Counted from the stretch's first letter, positions 43,184-56,739 are shown. The stretch: DNA of 64,000 nt from Anastrepha obliqua (GCF_027943255.1 NC_072893.1:89411784-89475783), one strand, 5' to 3'. Made by a program: numbers and translations. Notes: generated by a model from the letters alone, not told the origin.

Positions 43184-43796
43184 CAGTCTGTGTCAGAAAA
43201 AAGGAATCGCTATTATTCATGAAGTATAAAAGATATATATTTAAAATTTTGTATGTACAAAACAGTGTGAAAAGTATGTACAAAACTACGTCTCGCAATT
43301 ACTAAATAAGCCGTGTAGTCTCCATCGTTGTCGAGTATAGCCTGGCCTCTTCTCGGCAAGCTTTAAACCAGCTTTTCTGCGTAGCTCGTCGACAACGAGA
43401 ACCGGATTTTGCGAACTTGACGCACGAGTTGATTTAAATCGTGGACTGGCTTTCCGGCAAAATGCGTTTTCATAATTCCTCACACACTTTCAATGGGGTT
43501 TGGCGTCTGAGGACTGGGAAGGCCAGTCAATTACTGTGACGCCTTTTCTTGTTTCTGAATGGGTTTTCTGAGAGCACAAAAAACTTGCAGCCGCGGTGTA
43601 AGATAAAAATACCGCTTCGAAACACTTCGCGTACTTCTCACTTCTCATTTTTATTTGATTGCGTTTACGGCAAAGTTTCGAATGACACTGACCCGAGTTA
43701 GCACTGAGGTCGTAGTTCTTGAGTGGGAGTATTACGCAGAAAAGCAGAACGAAATATACCTTGAAGTTACCGGTTATTTTCTTCTGACACAGACTG
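43184..43796 (-). mobile_element. Tc1-like element with terminal inverted repeats
   Basis: CAGTCTGTGTCAGAA begins at 43184 and its inverse ends at 43796, each flanked by TA. Minus-strand reading includes V-I-D-W-P-S-Q-S-S-D-A-K-P-H, resembling the Tc1 W-P-S-Q-S-P-D-L-N-P block, and further Tc1-like C-terminal sequence. Only 613 bp long against about 1.6 kb for complete relatives, so it is internally deleted and dead. Confidence 0.7.
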
Positions 43797-46700
43797 TATG
43801 TCAAGCTAAAAAATGATATTATACATGTATGCAAGTATGGCAAGCCAAAATATGCAGAGTTACGAAATTGTAAGTTTTTCTCTTAGGGAACTATTGGCCC
43901 CGTAGTTATAAAGAAGTTAAAAGCAGGCGTTAACTATTAAAACCGGGTTAAGAATTAATCACCATTTTACCTTTGTTCTAGTCAAATGAGTACGGGTTTT
44001 ACCTCTTAAAGGCGATTTTAAGTTTGGAAAGAGTGGCCCACAGTTATAGACTAGTTAGAGATAGGTTTTAACATTCACTACATTAATTGTATTTTCATAT
44101 AAGCACTATTTTTAGCGCTAAAATAGTCAACTTGAAAGACGTTCTATCTTTAAATCAATGTTAGTTTAAATTTTTTAACATCGAAATTGAAAAAAGTGCT
44201 TTTAATCTGAAAAGTTTAAAACAAAATTGAAAAAAATACTTTGCAATCAGAGAATAATTTGCGATCTTGCGGTTTTGAATGATGCAATCGTGTCTTGAAA
44301 GAGACAAACACACAAGGGGCGCTACCACACTTTTCAAGTGAAAGAGGAGAATGTTTACTAAATTCTTATTCGTCTTAATTTCGGTACGTCTCAATCAGAG
44401 CCTTTTGCCCTTATCGTCATTCTTTCTAGCATCCAAGCTTATTTTTTCTTGGTTATCATTACTGCATCATTTAATTTGTTTTCAATTTATATATTCCCGT
44501 AGACAAACTTTATCCAAGGTTGCTAGATTACAAGATTTGGTCATCCGAAATTAAATTGTAAGAGTAACTTCGGTTACGACGTCTTTGGGGATTCGGCCGC
44601 AGAATTGTGCCCACTCATGTCACAGGTATTCTTACGCTCATCCAATCAACCCTAACTCAGACGTCATTGGGGATTCGGCAGCAGAATTGTGTCCACTCAT
44701 TTCACATGTATTCTTACACTCATCCAATCAACCATTGTTCAGACGGCAACAAAGTAAAGTTGCATGAGCGTTGACCGCATTGACTATTTCGTATATCACC
44801 CAATCTCAGTTCTTTCCTACCCCTGTCGTAAACAAGCCAGTATCAAATCATCCTTCAAAATTGCTGATAGGCCGCTAGCATGTATTGTGTAGAACGTCGT
44901 CATCACATATCAGCTTGTGCCTCAAAAAATGTTCTATACAATTTGATGATATATGTATTAAAAGGTCATTCACTCTGTTTCACAAGGTCATTAACTTTCG
45001 TGAGTCCAAAAAGCTTGTCAAACGGTTTCAATTAACTAGATCAGCCTGATCAGCCCGGTTGCCTTGTATGTGAACGTCGGTTCTTCGTTTTTACCGTTCG
45101 TTTTTAGAACGCTCTGCCAAAAAAGTTCAAAATCTTCCGAAGTACATTGCGTTTTAAAAATGAACTCCTAAATTATTTTGCCTACTGAGTTGCTAATGTT
45201 CTTTTATTGCTTCCTTGGCTCTTATCCTTCTACATCCACTTTTTTACAGCCTACTAATTCCGTTTCCCCAAAACACCTCTATTTCTAAAGTTATTTTTAA
45301 GCTTTTAGAATTAAGCTCAAATATTGTAATATAAATTAGGGTTGTGTGTTTTATTAATAAATAAATATGTATATAAATAAAAATAAAAATAACAGTGTTA
45401 AGCAGACCTTCTTAATTATTTTCACTATTTACGTGACGTGTTCCTCTTGATCGAAACGATTTACGTTCATGCAATAAATTTTACAATAAATTTACAAAAT
45501 TAAAATTTTACAAAAATCAGTTGTCACAGAATGAACTTGTTAAAATACCCATTATTACTTGTACTTACTTTTTTTCAATTTCGTATGAATAATACTTTTT
45601 TTGTTTCTTGTTTTGGTGAGTGAAGTAGTGATCAAAATGCCTTCGCACTTACAGCGACTGATGTTTACTGCGTTCAGTGGGGCGACCACTAAAATAATCC
45701 CTCCTCCTCTTCTGGGGAGACTACCTTCATGGGACTACTTTTTGCAGTACTTCGGGAGGGGTTTTAAAACCCTGTTTTGTCCTAATCTAGCAAACACCTG
45801 CCTATAGTATAATATATCTATGATTGACTAAAACTTAAAGTCTACTCTAAACTTAGGTATTCTAGTAGCTAATAGTAGCTTAGTAGCTTTTTTAACTTAG
45901 CCACGGGTCAATGAATTTAATTAATAACAGTTTTTGAGATGATGTTTTGATGTGCGAAATGTAAAATATTGCATCTTATTTTTAAGGAAGTTTTAAGTTG
46001 ACTTGTTCTATTTTCCGAAAACTTCGCAAAATCTATAATAATTTGCCAGAGCTATCATGCCGGAGCTATCATGCCATCAATTAAAAGCTTTCATCGTGAA
46101 TACTACCACGTTTCCTGTTGCTGTGGCAGCTTTTCGGTATGATCGAACGGACTTCTTTGACGCCAATTTCATCCTTTTTTACTATTATCTTAATTTAGAT
46201 ATGTATGTTCTTCTAGATACGTGGTATCCTGCTGCCATCATGCATTCCCACATGCAGATATTTTCTGTAGTAGACCAGTTCACCTTACGGAATCGTGTTT
46301 ACTTAGTTTTTGATACTCCATTTCCATATATGTAATCAAAAATCACGGGAATTATAGAAAAAAGATTGCGCAGAAGAACAGGGAACGTTCTGCGCATGTA
46401 CGTTACAAAGCGAAGGAAAAAATTCAAAATGTCAATATTGAAATATATATTTTAGTCCCTTCCAATATATGAAATAATTACTTAAATTCTAAATTATTTA
46501 AATATTTTATCATATTTTCTTTTACTAGACCTGATATTTCTCTATTTAACCTACAGTAACAATATGTATTCGGAACCTAAATAATGAATTTTTCATTTCA
46601 AGATCGCCGTATATGTATTTTACTAGCATCGTCAATATGTTTCTTTAAAAAATCGTTAGTTATATTGAAATCATTACCTATATTAAAAACGCTTTCCAAT

Positions 46701-46915
46701 TGCTCTCTCATAAGTGCACTGGGGACAGATAATCCAACTTCGCATAAATGGTTAACCCAAGAGTATGTTTGGTCAAATTCACTTTCACTATAGCTGAACA
46801 AACAATGATGAAACTGAACTAACGAAATGATAATGATCTAGCCAGACTTGGCTCCAAGTTTTCTGATGAGTACACAGACATTGACTTGTAAGCTACTTAT
46901 TTACTTTAAGAAAAT
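43797..46915. other. long spacer with a small tandem duplication
   Basis: Apart from the 82-bp repeat at 44578-44741 I recognise nothing. Short frames at 46057-46335 and 46584-46801 have no family likeness I can name. Confidence 0.4.
44578..44741 (+). repeat. 82-bp tandem duplication
   Basis: GACGTCTTTGGGGATTCGGC at 44578 is repeated as GACGTCATTGGGGATTCGGC at 44660. Each runs through CACTCAT...CATCCAATCAACC, with about 90% match. Confidence 0.8.
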
Positions 46916-47342
46916 TGCAATAGCATGCAAGATGGCGTAATGAACGCTTCTGCAGAATAGTCCAACATATGTTACCGACTCTCAATGCCAAAAACACAGA
47001 ATCTCTGCTAAGCCAAAATAAACATAGCACACTAATTTTCTAATGGACAGACACGCCCAGAAGATGGGCGTGCAGGAACATGACTTCTGCAGAATCTGTC
47101 TAAATGAAGAAAAAGAAGAGACGATCTCGCATCTTCTGTTCCCTTTCCTGCTCTAACCAGACTCTAATGAGTTGGAAGATATCAGTACTATGGAAATCAG
47201 GGATATTCTAATACTTTTGAAATATTCACATTAGTTTTAGGAGAAAAAATTATAAGTTCCGCACGCGACATCACACTGAGCTATGAGCCTAAGTGTGTCC
47301 CAAGGTGGCCAACCGCTACAATCTAGCCTAACCTAACCTGTG
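46916..47342 (+). pseudogene. LOA-like LINE 3' fragment
   Basis: Reads H-A-Q-K-M-G-V-Q-E-H-D-F-C-R-I-C-L-N-E-E-K-E-E-T-I-S-H-L-L, parallel to the C-terminal Cys/His cluster of the complete element at 21667-27149. It ends with a CTAACC-type tail at about 47329-47340. The fragment is 5'-truncated and stop-laden. Confidence 0.6.
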
Positions 47343-48989
47343 ACAAACATACTCGATCAGATTTTCCAAACCATCGCACTGCATTTCATCCAGATCAGAC
47401 TTCTGTTGGTTTCGGAGTTATTGTTGGAGCTTTTATGGATTTTAAATTCAACCCAGTAAATTTTGGAGTATATATACGCATTAAGTTTAAATAATTTTAA
47501 TAATATACCAGTGGGAGGCGGTTGAGAAATTCCCAAATCCAGAGTACCAACATCAATGAAACCTTATGAAACTGCAAACTGAGCCCTATTTCGATTGGTT
47601 TTGCCACAACTTGCTACAGCACACTAAATTTTTTGTATCGTCAATATTTAACAAAATTCAAGAATAAATATATTTTTTTTTAATTATTATTAAAATTTTT
47701 AATCAAAAAACGCATTCGCAAAAGTAAAATCGATTTATTCCTCGTATACACAGTATGGAGTTTGTTATTTATGTTAGATGTACTAAAGGCACGCGAGCAG
47801 TAATTGAGAAAGGAAAAAATAACGGATCTTTGTAATGTACAATCTCGTTTTCCATCATTCTTTCAGCCAGAGAACGTAAATTCTCTGTTTAACCCAGAGG
47901 TCATTGTCGTTAAAAGCTGATTGATGAGATGTTTGTTATTGACCAAAATATAAAATCCGCTCTTAAGATAAAGGTTTATTTGAACTAAAAGATGTTTTAA
48001 TTTACTACTATAACTACGGGCCATTGAATTTACACTATTATAAAATCTGTTATATACATACATACATACATACACAAAATCTTAAGTTAATGTGTAAACC
48101 AAAATAATACTAATTCATAATAAAATACGTATGTATGTAGTCAATAATAAATGAGTTGTAAACATTTAAATAAATATGAAAATGCACATTCTTAAACGTA
48201 CATAAAAAGCGTATCATAATCATGTATATAAATACACATACATACCACATGCATAAATATAAAATGTGTATATTGAGCGTTTGTTGAAGTACGATTTTAT
48301 TTTGAATAAAAAATAATTCGAAAAAACAAAGATCGTTTCATTTTAATTACTAAAAAATCTACAGGTTTAGTTAGTTTAGGCGTGCGAAATATCTCTGCCA
48401 TCGCGTTAAGGCATCTACTGCATACAGCCACCTGGCTGTAAGCGAAAATGCGGATTCCACGGTTATCAACTGGTTATGGAATAGAGCCTTTAGGGCTGCC
48501 TAAGTCACGCTATATCACTCAAACAAGCGAAAACAGAACGATATACCTACATATGCTGAGTAGAAAATACACCCCACTTGCTCAATCTACCGCACGCGAC
48601 CAATCTGTGGAGAATACGGTATTTATAGGGAGTCAATAAGTTCAGCTTCATGACAAAGGCATTTGTCCGCAACGTCCTTCAGCTTTAGCACGAAAATTAG
48701 TTGCTGGAGATTTTAGTTCCTTTTTATGGTACACCCCTTCACACTATTACTTCGTGGAATTGTTATAAGCCCACCATCGTCCTTTAAATCCACACAGTGA
48801 TCTAGAGCAAAAAGCATACGAGTTTATGTGGAAGTATTGTAAATTCTTTCTGTTTCTGAAAATAATAAAAACATTTTCCGATTTTAGTATACCGAAAAAT
48901 AAAGGAAAATCGTAGGAGCACAAAAAATACAAATCCAATATTGAAGTATAGTATTACTGTACTCAAGATGGCTAGTGTGAGGCTTGTAA
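47343..48989. other. spacer, nothing recognised
   Basis: CATA microsatellites at about 48053-48075. No gene seen. Confidence 0.4.
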
Positions 48990-50200
48990 CGTGCGCCGAT
49001 GAGCGCTCAGTCAAGCTTTACTAAGAAGTTATCGCCTCTGCGGTACAACTGTGCCCAAGGGTAGATCTTGTGACTAATTATAGGACCGACGTCCCTAACG
49101 GGCCAAGGGAATGGGCTTGAGTGTCAGCTGAACCATCCAAGCCGCAAGGACTTTTCGAGCTTATCCAACTGGCGGTGATGGCAACTCCGGCCTCTGGTGA
49201 GACCAGAATTTGTATTCTTATTAAGAAGAAATTTTCCAGTCTCTAAAGGAGACCCATCTGGCTAGTGTCAACATGTATGATATCCCACAGCATCCACAGC
49301 AGTCCACATTTTCTCTCCGTCACACTGCAAGGCCTGGTAGAGGAGGCTAACCGCTTGAATATTCCCATTGATATCGGCGCTATCTCCCATCTATCACTAC
49401 GGGGCTCAAAGAATACCAACAATCGAGGTGAGCTACTTCTCAGTTTTACATTAGCTTATAATTAATCTATAAACAACCATCGAAATACACCCACTTTTGT
49501 CACATCTAACTGAGAGGAAGTCCTGGATCTAACGCTGGTCTGGAGTGCTCTCGCAGACAGATCAATAACTGGTATGTTCCCAGGGGAGGCCCTCCCTTCT
49601 TCTGAACTCTCTTTGAGAGTTGGACAAATAGCATGTCTTCAAGTCCATCCGAAAGGTAAGAGGGGCTCCGGAGATTACCGTCTAGAGGAGGGACAGTAGG
49701 AACATTTTTAATTTAGTAAACAAAACGGGGTCTTGGCCAGCATATGAGGATGTCCTCAAAAACTTCATTAGAAGGGATCAAAAAGAATCCTGAAAAGACT
49801 TCTGCGAAATATTGAAAAAAGCTCTGAAAGAAATATATTACGGAAAATGTAACCGAAAAATCTGAGAGCCTCTTCACGCAACGAAATGCTACACGTCCTA
49901 CTAACTTTCATTTTTTTCATGAATGTTGCATCTTGCTGGTCGCACAGAGGAGCCTAGCGTGAAACTCTCAACTGAAGGACCTGGGGTTTCTCCGGGAACA
50001 TCATAAGTCATAAAATAGTAGAATTGGCAATTAGGTCTTTCTAAATGTACAATTCTCTAGGACTCGATGGTATAGAATTATAAGCGGCCGGTTACCTTGT
50101 AAGTGTCCTTCTCAAAAAGGCAATGACCTCTCCACTTTCTTAAAGTATCACAAGATATTTCACGGTAAAGAAGAAATGGAGTTTACTAAAATTGATGCAA
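48990..50200 (+). pseudogene. LINE endonuclease-region pseudogene
   Basis: Scattered frames read L-R-G-S-K-N-T-N-N-R-G-E-L-L-L, T-P-T-F-V-T-S-N and E-E-V-L-D-L-T-L-V-W, the order seen in the AP-endonuclease of LOA/I-type LINEs (compare W-G-S-S-D-T-N-E-R-G-E-S and P-T-F-I-T-R-N-R-Q-E-V-L-D-I-T-L in the intact element). Many stops. Confidence 0.55.
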
Positions 50201-51239
50201 AACCTAATAAGAAAAAACACCTACCAAGAAAACCTCACCTTAATTCGAAGTAAGTATGTACATTAAATTTTATATTTATCTATTTTATTGTCGGCTTTAA
50301 TTAAAATTTAATTGCCAACGCTTCCTTGATTCTCAAGTTTCAGTTCACATTTTCAAATCGGTACAAAGTGGCACAAATGTGAAAGCATTCCGATTTCTAA
50401 AAATATTCTCAGGCACTAAATAAGTTATGACTGATCGCAAAGCCATAAATTTCAATTCGGTTAACGAAACTTTTTAAACTCCCACATTAAAAGCCTCTAA
50501 AATCAATTACAAACATTATGAAGCGTCGCATTAAAGGGTAATTAAATAACAATACAACCACTCATGCGATGAACAGAAAATATGTTTTAATACATCGAAA
50601 CTGTCATGAGTATGCCTAAAATTAGACGTTATGGAAAAAAATGAATGTTTCAAATTTAATTGCTCAAAGCCTTAAAATTTGACAGTTGTGCATCCCAGCA
50701 CTCACAAAGGCCTTATCGACATATTTCATATATATTTATACATATGTACGTTCACAAACATAAGGGTGGACATTTATTCCAGTACTAATTTTTATGAGAT
50801 TTAGTTAAACGCGCTCAAAGAAATTTACAAATTTAGCATTTTACATAAGGAGCTAATAAAATCGTGATGAATACATTTTAGTGTAACCGGAAAAGTTGCA
50901 TAGCTCCAAAATCAACTGACAATCTTATTAAAGGGTGAGAAGATAGCAGAGATAGTTTTTCTAATTATTATGTTTTAGCAGCTATCAAAGTTCTTTCTTC
51001 ACACATACATAGTTTCACTTCCGTTGAGTGCGTGGAAGTGAAAAAAATAACATCCAAATAACAGCTTAGTTGTACAAGTAAACATATAAAAAATATTTAG
51101 AATTTGTATTTTTATTTTGTGAGTTCAAGACTGGTTTAAAATCCAGCAACGAATTTATAGTATTTATATTATATTTATTTATTTGTTGATACTTTGACCT
51201 CCATTAAAAGACAGGTTTAGAAACTTTTGGCGGACGAGA
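50201..51239. other. spacer, nothing recognised
   Basis: AT-rich. No gene seen. Confidence 0.4.
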
Positions 51240-51625
51240 GCAATTTTTGACTAAGCAAAATTCTTTCATGAGAGCCAATAAAACCGTCAAGTGTTCGACC
51301 GAACATCATTGCTTCTACAAAACGTGACTATGTGGTACTCTTTATAGATTGGCGGCATCATCGGACCTTACTTTTTCGAAATGAAGAAGGAGACACCATT
51401 ACAGACAATAGTCTTCGGTATAGACCGACGTTAATTGTCGCCAATGCTCGACAATATCGGTATATCTGAGCTGTGATTCCAAAAGACGGTGCGACAGGCC
51501 ATGCAAGCAACACAATAAAGTTCTGGAGGAGAAATTTTACGATTGGCTCCTCTCACGCGGCCGATCATCTATTTGACACCGCGATCAAGCATTAGTCTAC
51601 GCTCACAAGTCAGCGACTTTGCATG
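51240..51625 (+). pseudogene. DD41D mariner transposase fragment
   Basis: Reads I-G-G-I-I-G-P-Y-F-F-E and, after shifts, E-L-W-F-Q then K-D-G-A-T-G-H, equivalent to G-I-I-G-P-Y-F-F and W-F-Q-Q-D-G-A-T-C-H of the element at 41607-42437. Decayed, with no ends found. Confidence 0.55.
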
Positions 51626-52084
51626 AGCTTGAGGGCAAGGTGTTAATGAATATATTCAACAGAAATGCTCATAAAAAATATTAATTATGAGTAGTATTTG
51701 ATTAGGAAATGGAGCATATCTACATAATAATAATAATAGGCTTGATGAGAAACTAGTTCCGCGATATCACTCTAGACTTAGGCTAGATCAGAAACTGGAA
51801 TAAATTTTATTTATTCAGTCTATGATATTTTATTCTTAGCAGGATAAGATTAGCTACAGGGTAATTAAAATACTTTTATAATAAACTAAACACAGTTCCT
51901 TTTGTAAGGGATGACCCAAACCCGAAATATTATTTAATTCAGAAAGAGTTCTCATTAAAGGGGCATTTTTAATTCGAACTGGGTATTCCCACATAAAACA
52001 TTGAACAGTTTTTAAGGTTACGGGTCGATATTAACAAACTTAGAACGGGATTCATAAGGGAATAGGAGTTTAATGAAATTTAAT
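51626..52084. other. spacer, nothing recognised
   Basis: AT-rich. No gene seen. Confidence 0.4.
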
Positions 52085-52205
52085 AAATGAGGCTAGCCAT
52101 TGTCACTTGAGGGACAACCGCTATTAGAAAAAAGTTTGTCCATCAATTGGTATTTCGTGTCCGAAGTTTCGAACTTCGAACACACCCACGCACTAGATTA
52201 TGACT
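52085..52205 (-). mobile_element. SINE fragment, copy 4
   Basis: A block GAGGGACAACCGCTATTAGA...TTTCGTGTCC...TTCGAAC and CACGCACTAG repeats the head-to-body region of the SINE family seen at 6911, 27943 and 40781. The rest is lost. Confidence 0.45.
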
Positions 52206-52689
52206 ACGATAGAATGCTTTAGCGACGATATACATGGCTTGCGGCAAAGGATTAAATTTTATGTCAAAATAAGGGCGTAAGTCTTTAGTAACTTGCTTGA
52301 GCCTCGCATTCGATATGAAATAACTTGAAAGTATGGGATTGTGCTTTCTACTAAAAGAATAACGCGAAGACTTTACAATATTCAAGAATAAACGGTATAC
52401 CAAGAGTTCAATTTTTGAAGCTCAGACGGAAGCGCTTGCGAGTCTCCACAATTCCTTATTACCCAGTATATCTTAAGGCAAATTTAGAAGAGCAAAATAA
52501 GGTGTAAAAGCCCTAAAGTGCTAGTTTGCGGTGCCCCCGATATCGCCACAAAAGGTGAGAAAATGCTAGCACAGAGCATCTGCTACAAGGACGGGATTTG
52601 ATCTATCCAAGAAAACTGGAATGAAAGCCTAAAAGAGATGATTTGTACAATCGAATTTTGGGCGAGAATTTATCGAATGCCATTGAAAA

Positions 52690-53030
52690 ATCGGTCTGGG
52701 CCGTGTCAATTTGACAGCCACCTTCAAAAGCCAAAAAAATTCTTCGGAGAAATCAGCGATATTGGACATTGTTGATTTGCGCTTGACAAATCCGCACTGG
52801 TTAGGGGAAATGAAACCTTTTATGTTAGATTATCTTTATTGATGGCCTAAAAATTGTTTGCAAGAGTAGACCGTTTTGATATAGATTCGTAGTTGACATC
52901 ATTCGTATTGCCACTTTTGAAAATTTGTGTTGTTGGTGAAATTTTCCAGTTATTAATAAACTCTCCTGAAGAGAGAAGTATTTCCTAAAAAGTTTCGCTG
53001 AGACACTATGCTGTTTCAGCATTTATGAAA
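52690..53030 (-). pseudogene. LINE reverse transcriptase fragment
   Basis: Minus-strand frames read S-G-E-F-I-N-N-W-K-I-S-P-T-T-Q-I-F-K-S-G-N-T-N, then S-I-S-K-R-S-T-L, the start of a LINE reverse transcriptase (W-K-x-S-x-V-x-P-I-x-K-S-G-x...Y-R-x-I-S). Stops and shifts. Family not assigned. Confidence 0.5.
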
Positions 53031-53389
53031 TTTAATCGTTTCATATATACGATGCCTCTCAAAACGTCTTCTTCCGTTATAATATAGTTGAAGACCAAAT
53101 CTATAGCTGAGTCTGAGAATGATCAAGGAGTGCACCTAAGACAAAATTAGCACAAAGAACACCGCAAATATATTATATTAACTGTATTTCCCAGAAAACT
53201 AGCGAATTTGTCATTTAAAGTAAACGAGGAAGGTGTATTCGAGCAATATTGCCTGGATTTGATATAGCTTTAGAAAACTTTTGGATTGTTTTTAATATCA
53301 GATTCTTATATAAAGGATCTTTAGAAAGTGACGGCTAGATGTCAGTAGTGAATAATTCCTAGGCGGTACCTTTCATTTCATCTTTGACA

Positions 53390-53760
53390 TTTGTCAAGTA
53401 GACAGATGTACACGTTCAAATTATTGAAACTTATTCTGAAATTGGTCGATCTTTAAGAACACCATATCGCAAAATTTATAAGTTTTTTGGAGGAAAAAAT
53501 CATCCAAATAAGTCGAAAGTTCCAAGGTTAGTGAAAAAATTTCAAGTAATTGGTTCTGTCGAGGTTCGAAAAAGGGCTGACAGACCAAAAACTGGACGTT
53601 CTGTTGAGAATATTGTTGATATACTACAAAGTGTTGCTGAACAACATTCAACATCGATATCTCGACATTCTCCGCAATTAGGTATCCATGGATTGACTAT
53701 ATGGCAGATTTTACCTGTGGCATTGTGGACATTTAAAAGATGTAATTTTTCACATATAAT
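53390..53760 (+). pseudogene. DD41D-type transposase N-terminal fragment
   Basis: The reading K-K-F-Q-V-I-G-S-V-E, then R-S-V-E-N-I-V-D-I-L-Q-S-V, then G-L-T-I-W-Q-I-L resembles the N-terminal DNA-binding region found with W-F-Q-Q-D-G-A-T-C-H transposases (F-x-x-T-G-S-V ... R-S-x-E-N-I-A-x-V-x-x-S-V). No catalytic part follows. Confidence 0.5.
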
Positions 53761-55019
53761 TGTTATGAGCCTTATTTTAAATAAAAGTAGTGAAACCTAA
53801 AAGAATCTAAATTTTTATATATTTTATTTTAAATACATCTAGGCGCGTCTTTCGAAAATCCTTTAACATGCATTAGAAATCCCTAAAAGTTCTTTCTTTC
53901 TCTGTTTTAAGTATCTGAATTGACGAACAAATTAACATCGCCTCTTTATCTTCTTCGCAGCCTTTGCGTCAACTGCAGAAAGCTTGAGACAGACTATGCC
54001 ACCCTAATGTGCATACAATAAATAAAAGTCTAGTAAAAATATATTTACATAAAAAGCATTTTTTAGAATGCGAATGACTCCTCACACATACATATATACA
54101 TATAGGAACAAACAATGAGATGCTGTCGACGCCATCAAATGCTAACAAAAAGAGCTGCCAAAAATATGGAAAACCTTTATACGCATATTATAAATTTATG
54201 TGGAAATATATGCGATGGCAAACATAAATTTCAACAATTCCAAATTTTGCGAACTGTGGCAAAGAAAGAAATCAAATGAAAAAAAGTTTCACAAATTTGT
54301 TCACGCTAAGTGCTGGGTGCATACAAAAGTGAGTGGACAATTTGAAGATGACTACGTTGTTTTTATAATAATTTATTACCGCGAATCCAGCGCAACCGAC
54401 CAACTCCTTCACCCAATTCGTACTCGCACATGCTCGCACACTTGTATACGAACTTACTTAAGCACTACGTACTTACATACAAACACGCGTTCAGTGGCTG
54501 AATTGTTTGACTTTCTGTGGAGCTGCTCACTTGCGCCATTTAAATTTAATACTTAAGTAGGTGCATACGTTTGACTGTGTTCGAGTGGATATGTATGCAC
54601 ATGCATGCACTATTGTGTGAACGAAATTCCACAAAATGAAAGAAAAAAAGTATGGTTACAATCCCGCTAAAATTCATTTAATATGGCTTAAATGCGGCAA
54701 AGCCGTTAGGCGCGAATTTTTAAGACAAAGAATAATTGCTGCGCGCAGGAGGCAGTAAAGGAAACGAAGATGAAACAAAAACAAAAGCAAAACAATGTTA
54801 CATAAAATCTTTTTTATTATTATTATACTTATACTTTACTGTGGCCGTTACGCTGCTGTAGAACCTTCTGAACGAGAAGAAACTGAAGCACCGATTTGTA
54901 ATTTCAAAACAAAAAAAACACAACCCTTGAAAGAAAGTGGGGAATCGAAATAAAAATACGAATACGCGCAAAAAACATACATTTTTGGAACGTACCCTGT
55001 AGACCAAAAATATGGTCAG
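53761..55019. other. spacer, nothing recognised
   Basis: The frame 54200-54556 has no family likeness. CATA-type repeats are common. Confidence 0.4.
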
Positions 55020-55330
55020 CAAGTTAGGTTAGGTTAGTTTCGTTTCAATTGGATCCTCTTAAAAAGACACTTTTAGGCCATGAAATCTGAACAAGACATT
55101 GCTAATTTTTCTCTAAATAAGTACAAGTTTTTGCAGAAAAGCGATAATGAATAGATCTCTAAACTTGTATACACCCGGAAGAGTAGTCACTTTGAAATCC
55201 TGGATGCATTCTTGGAAGTGCTGTAGATTCGCACAGAATGTGTTGAACGTAATCTGGTTGCAGTTCATGGCTACAGAAAGTTCTGAGCGCTGCTTCGAAT
55301 CTGATTGATATAAGACTATTGCGGTAGTTC
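55020..55330 (-). pseudogene. LINE 3'-end fragment with CTAACC tail
   Basis: On the minus strand, V-Q-H-I-L-C-E-S-T-A-L-P-R resembles the C-terminal H-L-L-C-E-C-P-A-L-A-R block of LOA/I-type LINEs. The tail is AACCTAACCTAACTTG (GGTTAGGTTAG at 55026-55036 on the + strand). Confidence 0.5.
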
Positions 55331-56237
55331 AAGAAAAAGGCGACTTTGGCGACATTTATTCAGCTTAGGAGCTGAAAAGGCCCCACGTCTGGGTAAGATG
55401 TGACGGGATTAATTACTGAACCGAAGAAAGGTGCAAAAAAACGCAAACGATGGCATCTCTAAACTTAACTGTACTTTTGTAAATACATATGCATACAAAG
55501 TTTACTCGTATTCTAGAAACTGAAATGACTGGTATGACTAAGATTTATATGCCGCTATTGCAACGAAAAATCACAGCACACAGAATAACTTTGTAGTGGG
55601 ATGGAAAAAGAAGCACCGAGAGATCTATTTCAAATGAAAGCAGAGAAAGATAGAAAAAAATGAATGCAAAGACCTTGAAATCCTAACGATGATTTTGTTG
55701 CTAGCCAAAGATCCAATCAAATAATAAGAAAACAAGGAAATGGTTTGTTGTCCTGGTCTAGCAGGTGAAACACATACCTATATCGAGTTGAACCTGAATA
55801 TACTCTACATACATATACTATGTCATTCATACATATATTCCGGCAAGAGAGCGTACCCCACATGACACTAACCATCTCTTCTCATAGCCGCTCTGGTTTT
55901 ACCATGTTGAAACAGCCCATTTCCAGGATATACTGACGACTGCTGGGGTTCGTTAGCTGCTATAACAGAAAAAATATATCTTGAACTAATTCTTGTAACA
56001 GATAAATATAGAAATCTGGTCTTAGCTTTCTAAGATGGCAAACTAGAAATGTCCTCTAAATGTCCAACTCTACTGTGTAGGGATAGCAGCAACGAGTCGA
56101 ACAGTCGCACGAAATTTTCCTCCGCTACTTGATGAAGATAAAGTGCGAATAGTCTACCAAATAAAATGGCTGACCGGGCAGCTCTTTCAAAACGATGACT
56201 CGCATACCTGAGTGGTGTATCTGTAGATCTATTGATA
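55331..56237. other. spacer, nothing recognised
   Basis: No gene seen. Confidence 0.4.
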
Positions 56238-56340
56238 ATCATCATCATCATAGCATCGCAGTTCGGGGTGAACCACTGCTTCCGTTACAATTCGCCTCCA
56301 CGTCACTCGGTCTTCAGCTTTTCTTTTCACATCAGATCTT
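56238..56340 (-). repeat. LINE 3'-end fragment, related to 32796-32925
   Basis: CATCATCATCATAGCATCG then GGGGTGAACCACTGCTTCCG, matching the 32.8 kb copy for about 100 bases and sharing the ATG-repeat tail on the minus strand. Confidence 0.5.
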
Positions 56341-56735
56341 CTCCTATGTCATTATCTTTTGATAAAATGGGACAAAAATCCGGAGAAAGTGCTCAAATTC
56401 ATTGGAAGCCTTCAATTTTAGCCTCGCGGTCACGGACAATAGACCACACTAGAGGTGGAAGTATAGTATGGCTCGAAACGCATCAACTAAATAACCCCGA
56501 TTAAGTCTGATGAATGACCGCCTAATGGTTAAAGTCTAGCACAGAATCCAGCACATCAACAGTTTTCATATCGCTTACAAAGTTCTATCGGTAGTATTGT
56601 ATGCAGTCTGGGCTCAATTGTCACCCAACGAATGGGGCTTATACCACAAAATAAACCGTTTAATTTAAAAAATGTCGAACATTCACTTTCCGGGAAAAAA
56701 TGTTAAATCACTTAATTCTCTTGTATTATAATTAA
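56341..56735. other. spacer, nothing recognised
   Basis: No gene seen. Confidence 0.4.
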
Positions 56736-56739
56736 GTGT

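Noticed and set aside
46057..46801. ORFs of 92, 69 and 67 residues
   Set aside because: No family likeness; lengths are expected by chance in such sequence.
54200..54556. 118-residue + strand ORF
   Set aside because: No recognisable domain, ends in simple-repeat-like sequence, no splice or polyA context.
47329..55036. CCTAACC/GGTTAGG runs as telomere-like repeats
   Set aside because: They are only two to three units and sit at LINE 3' ends, so they are element tails.
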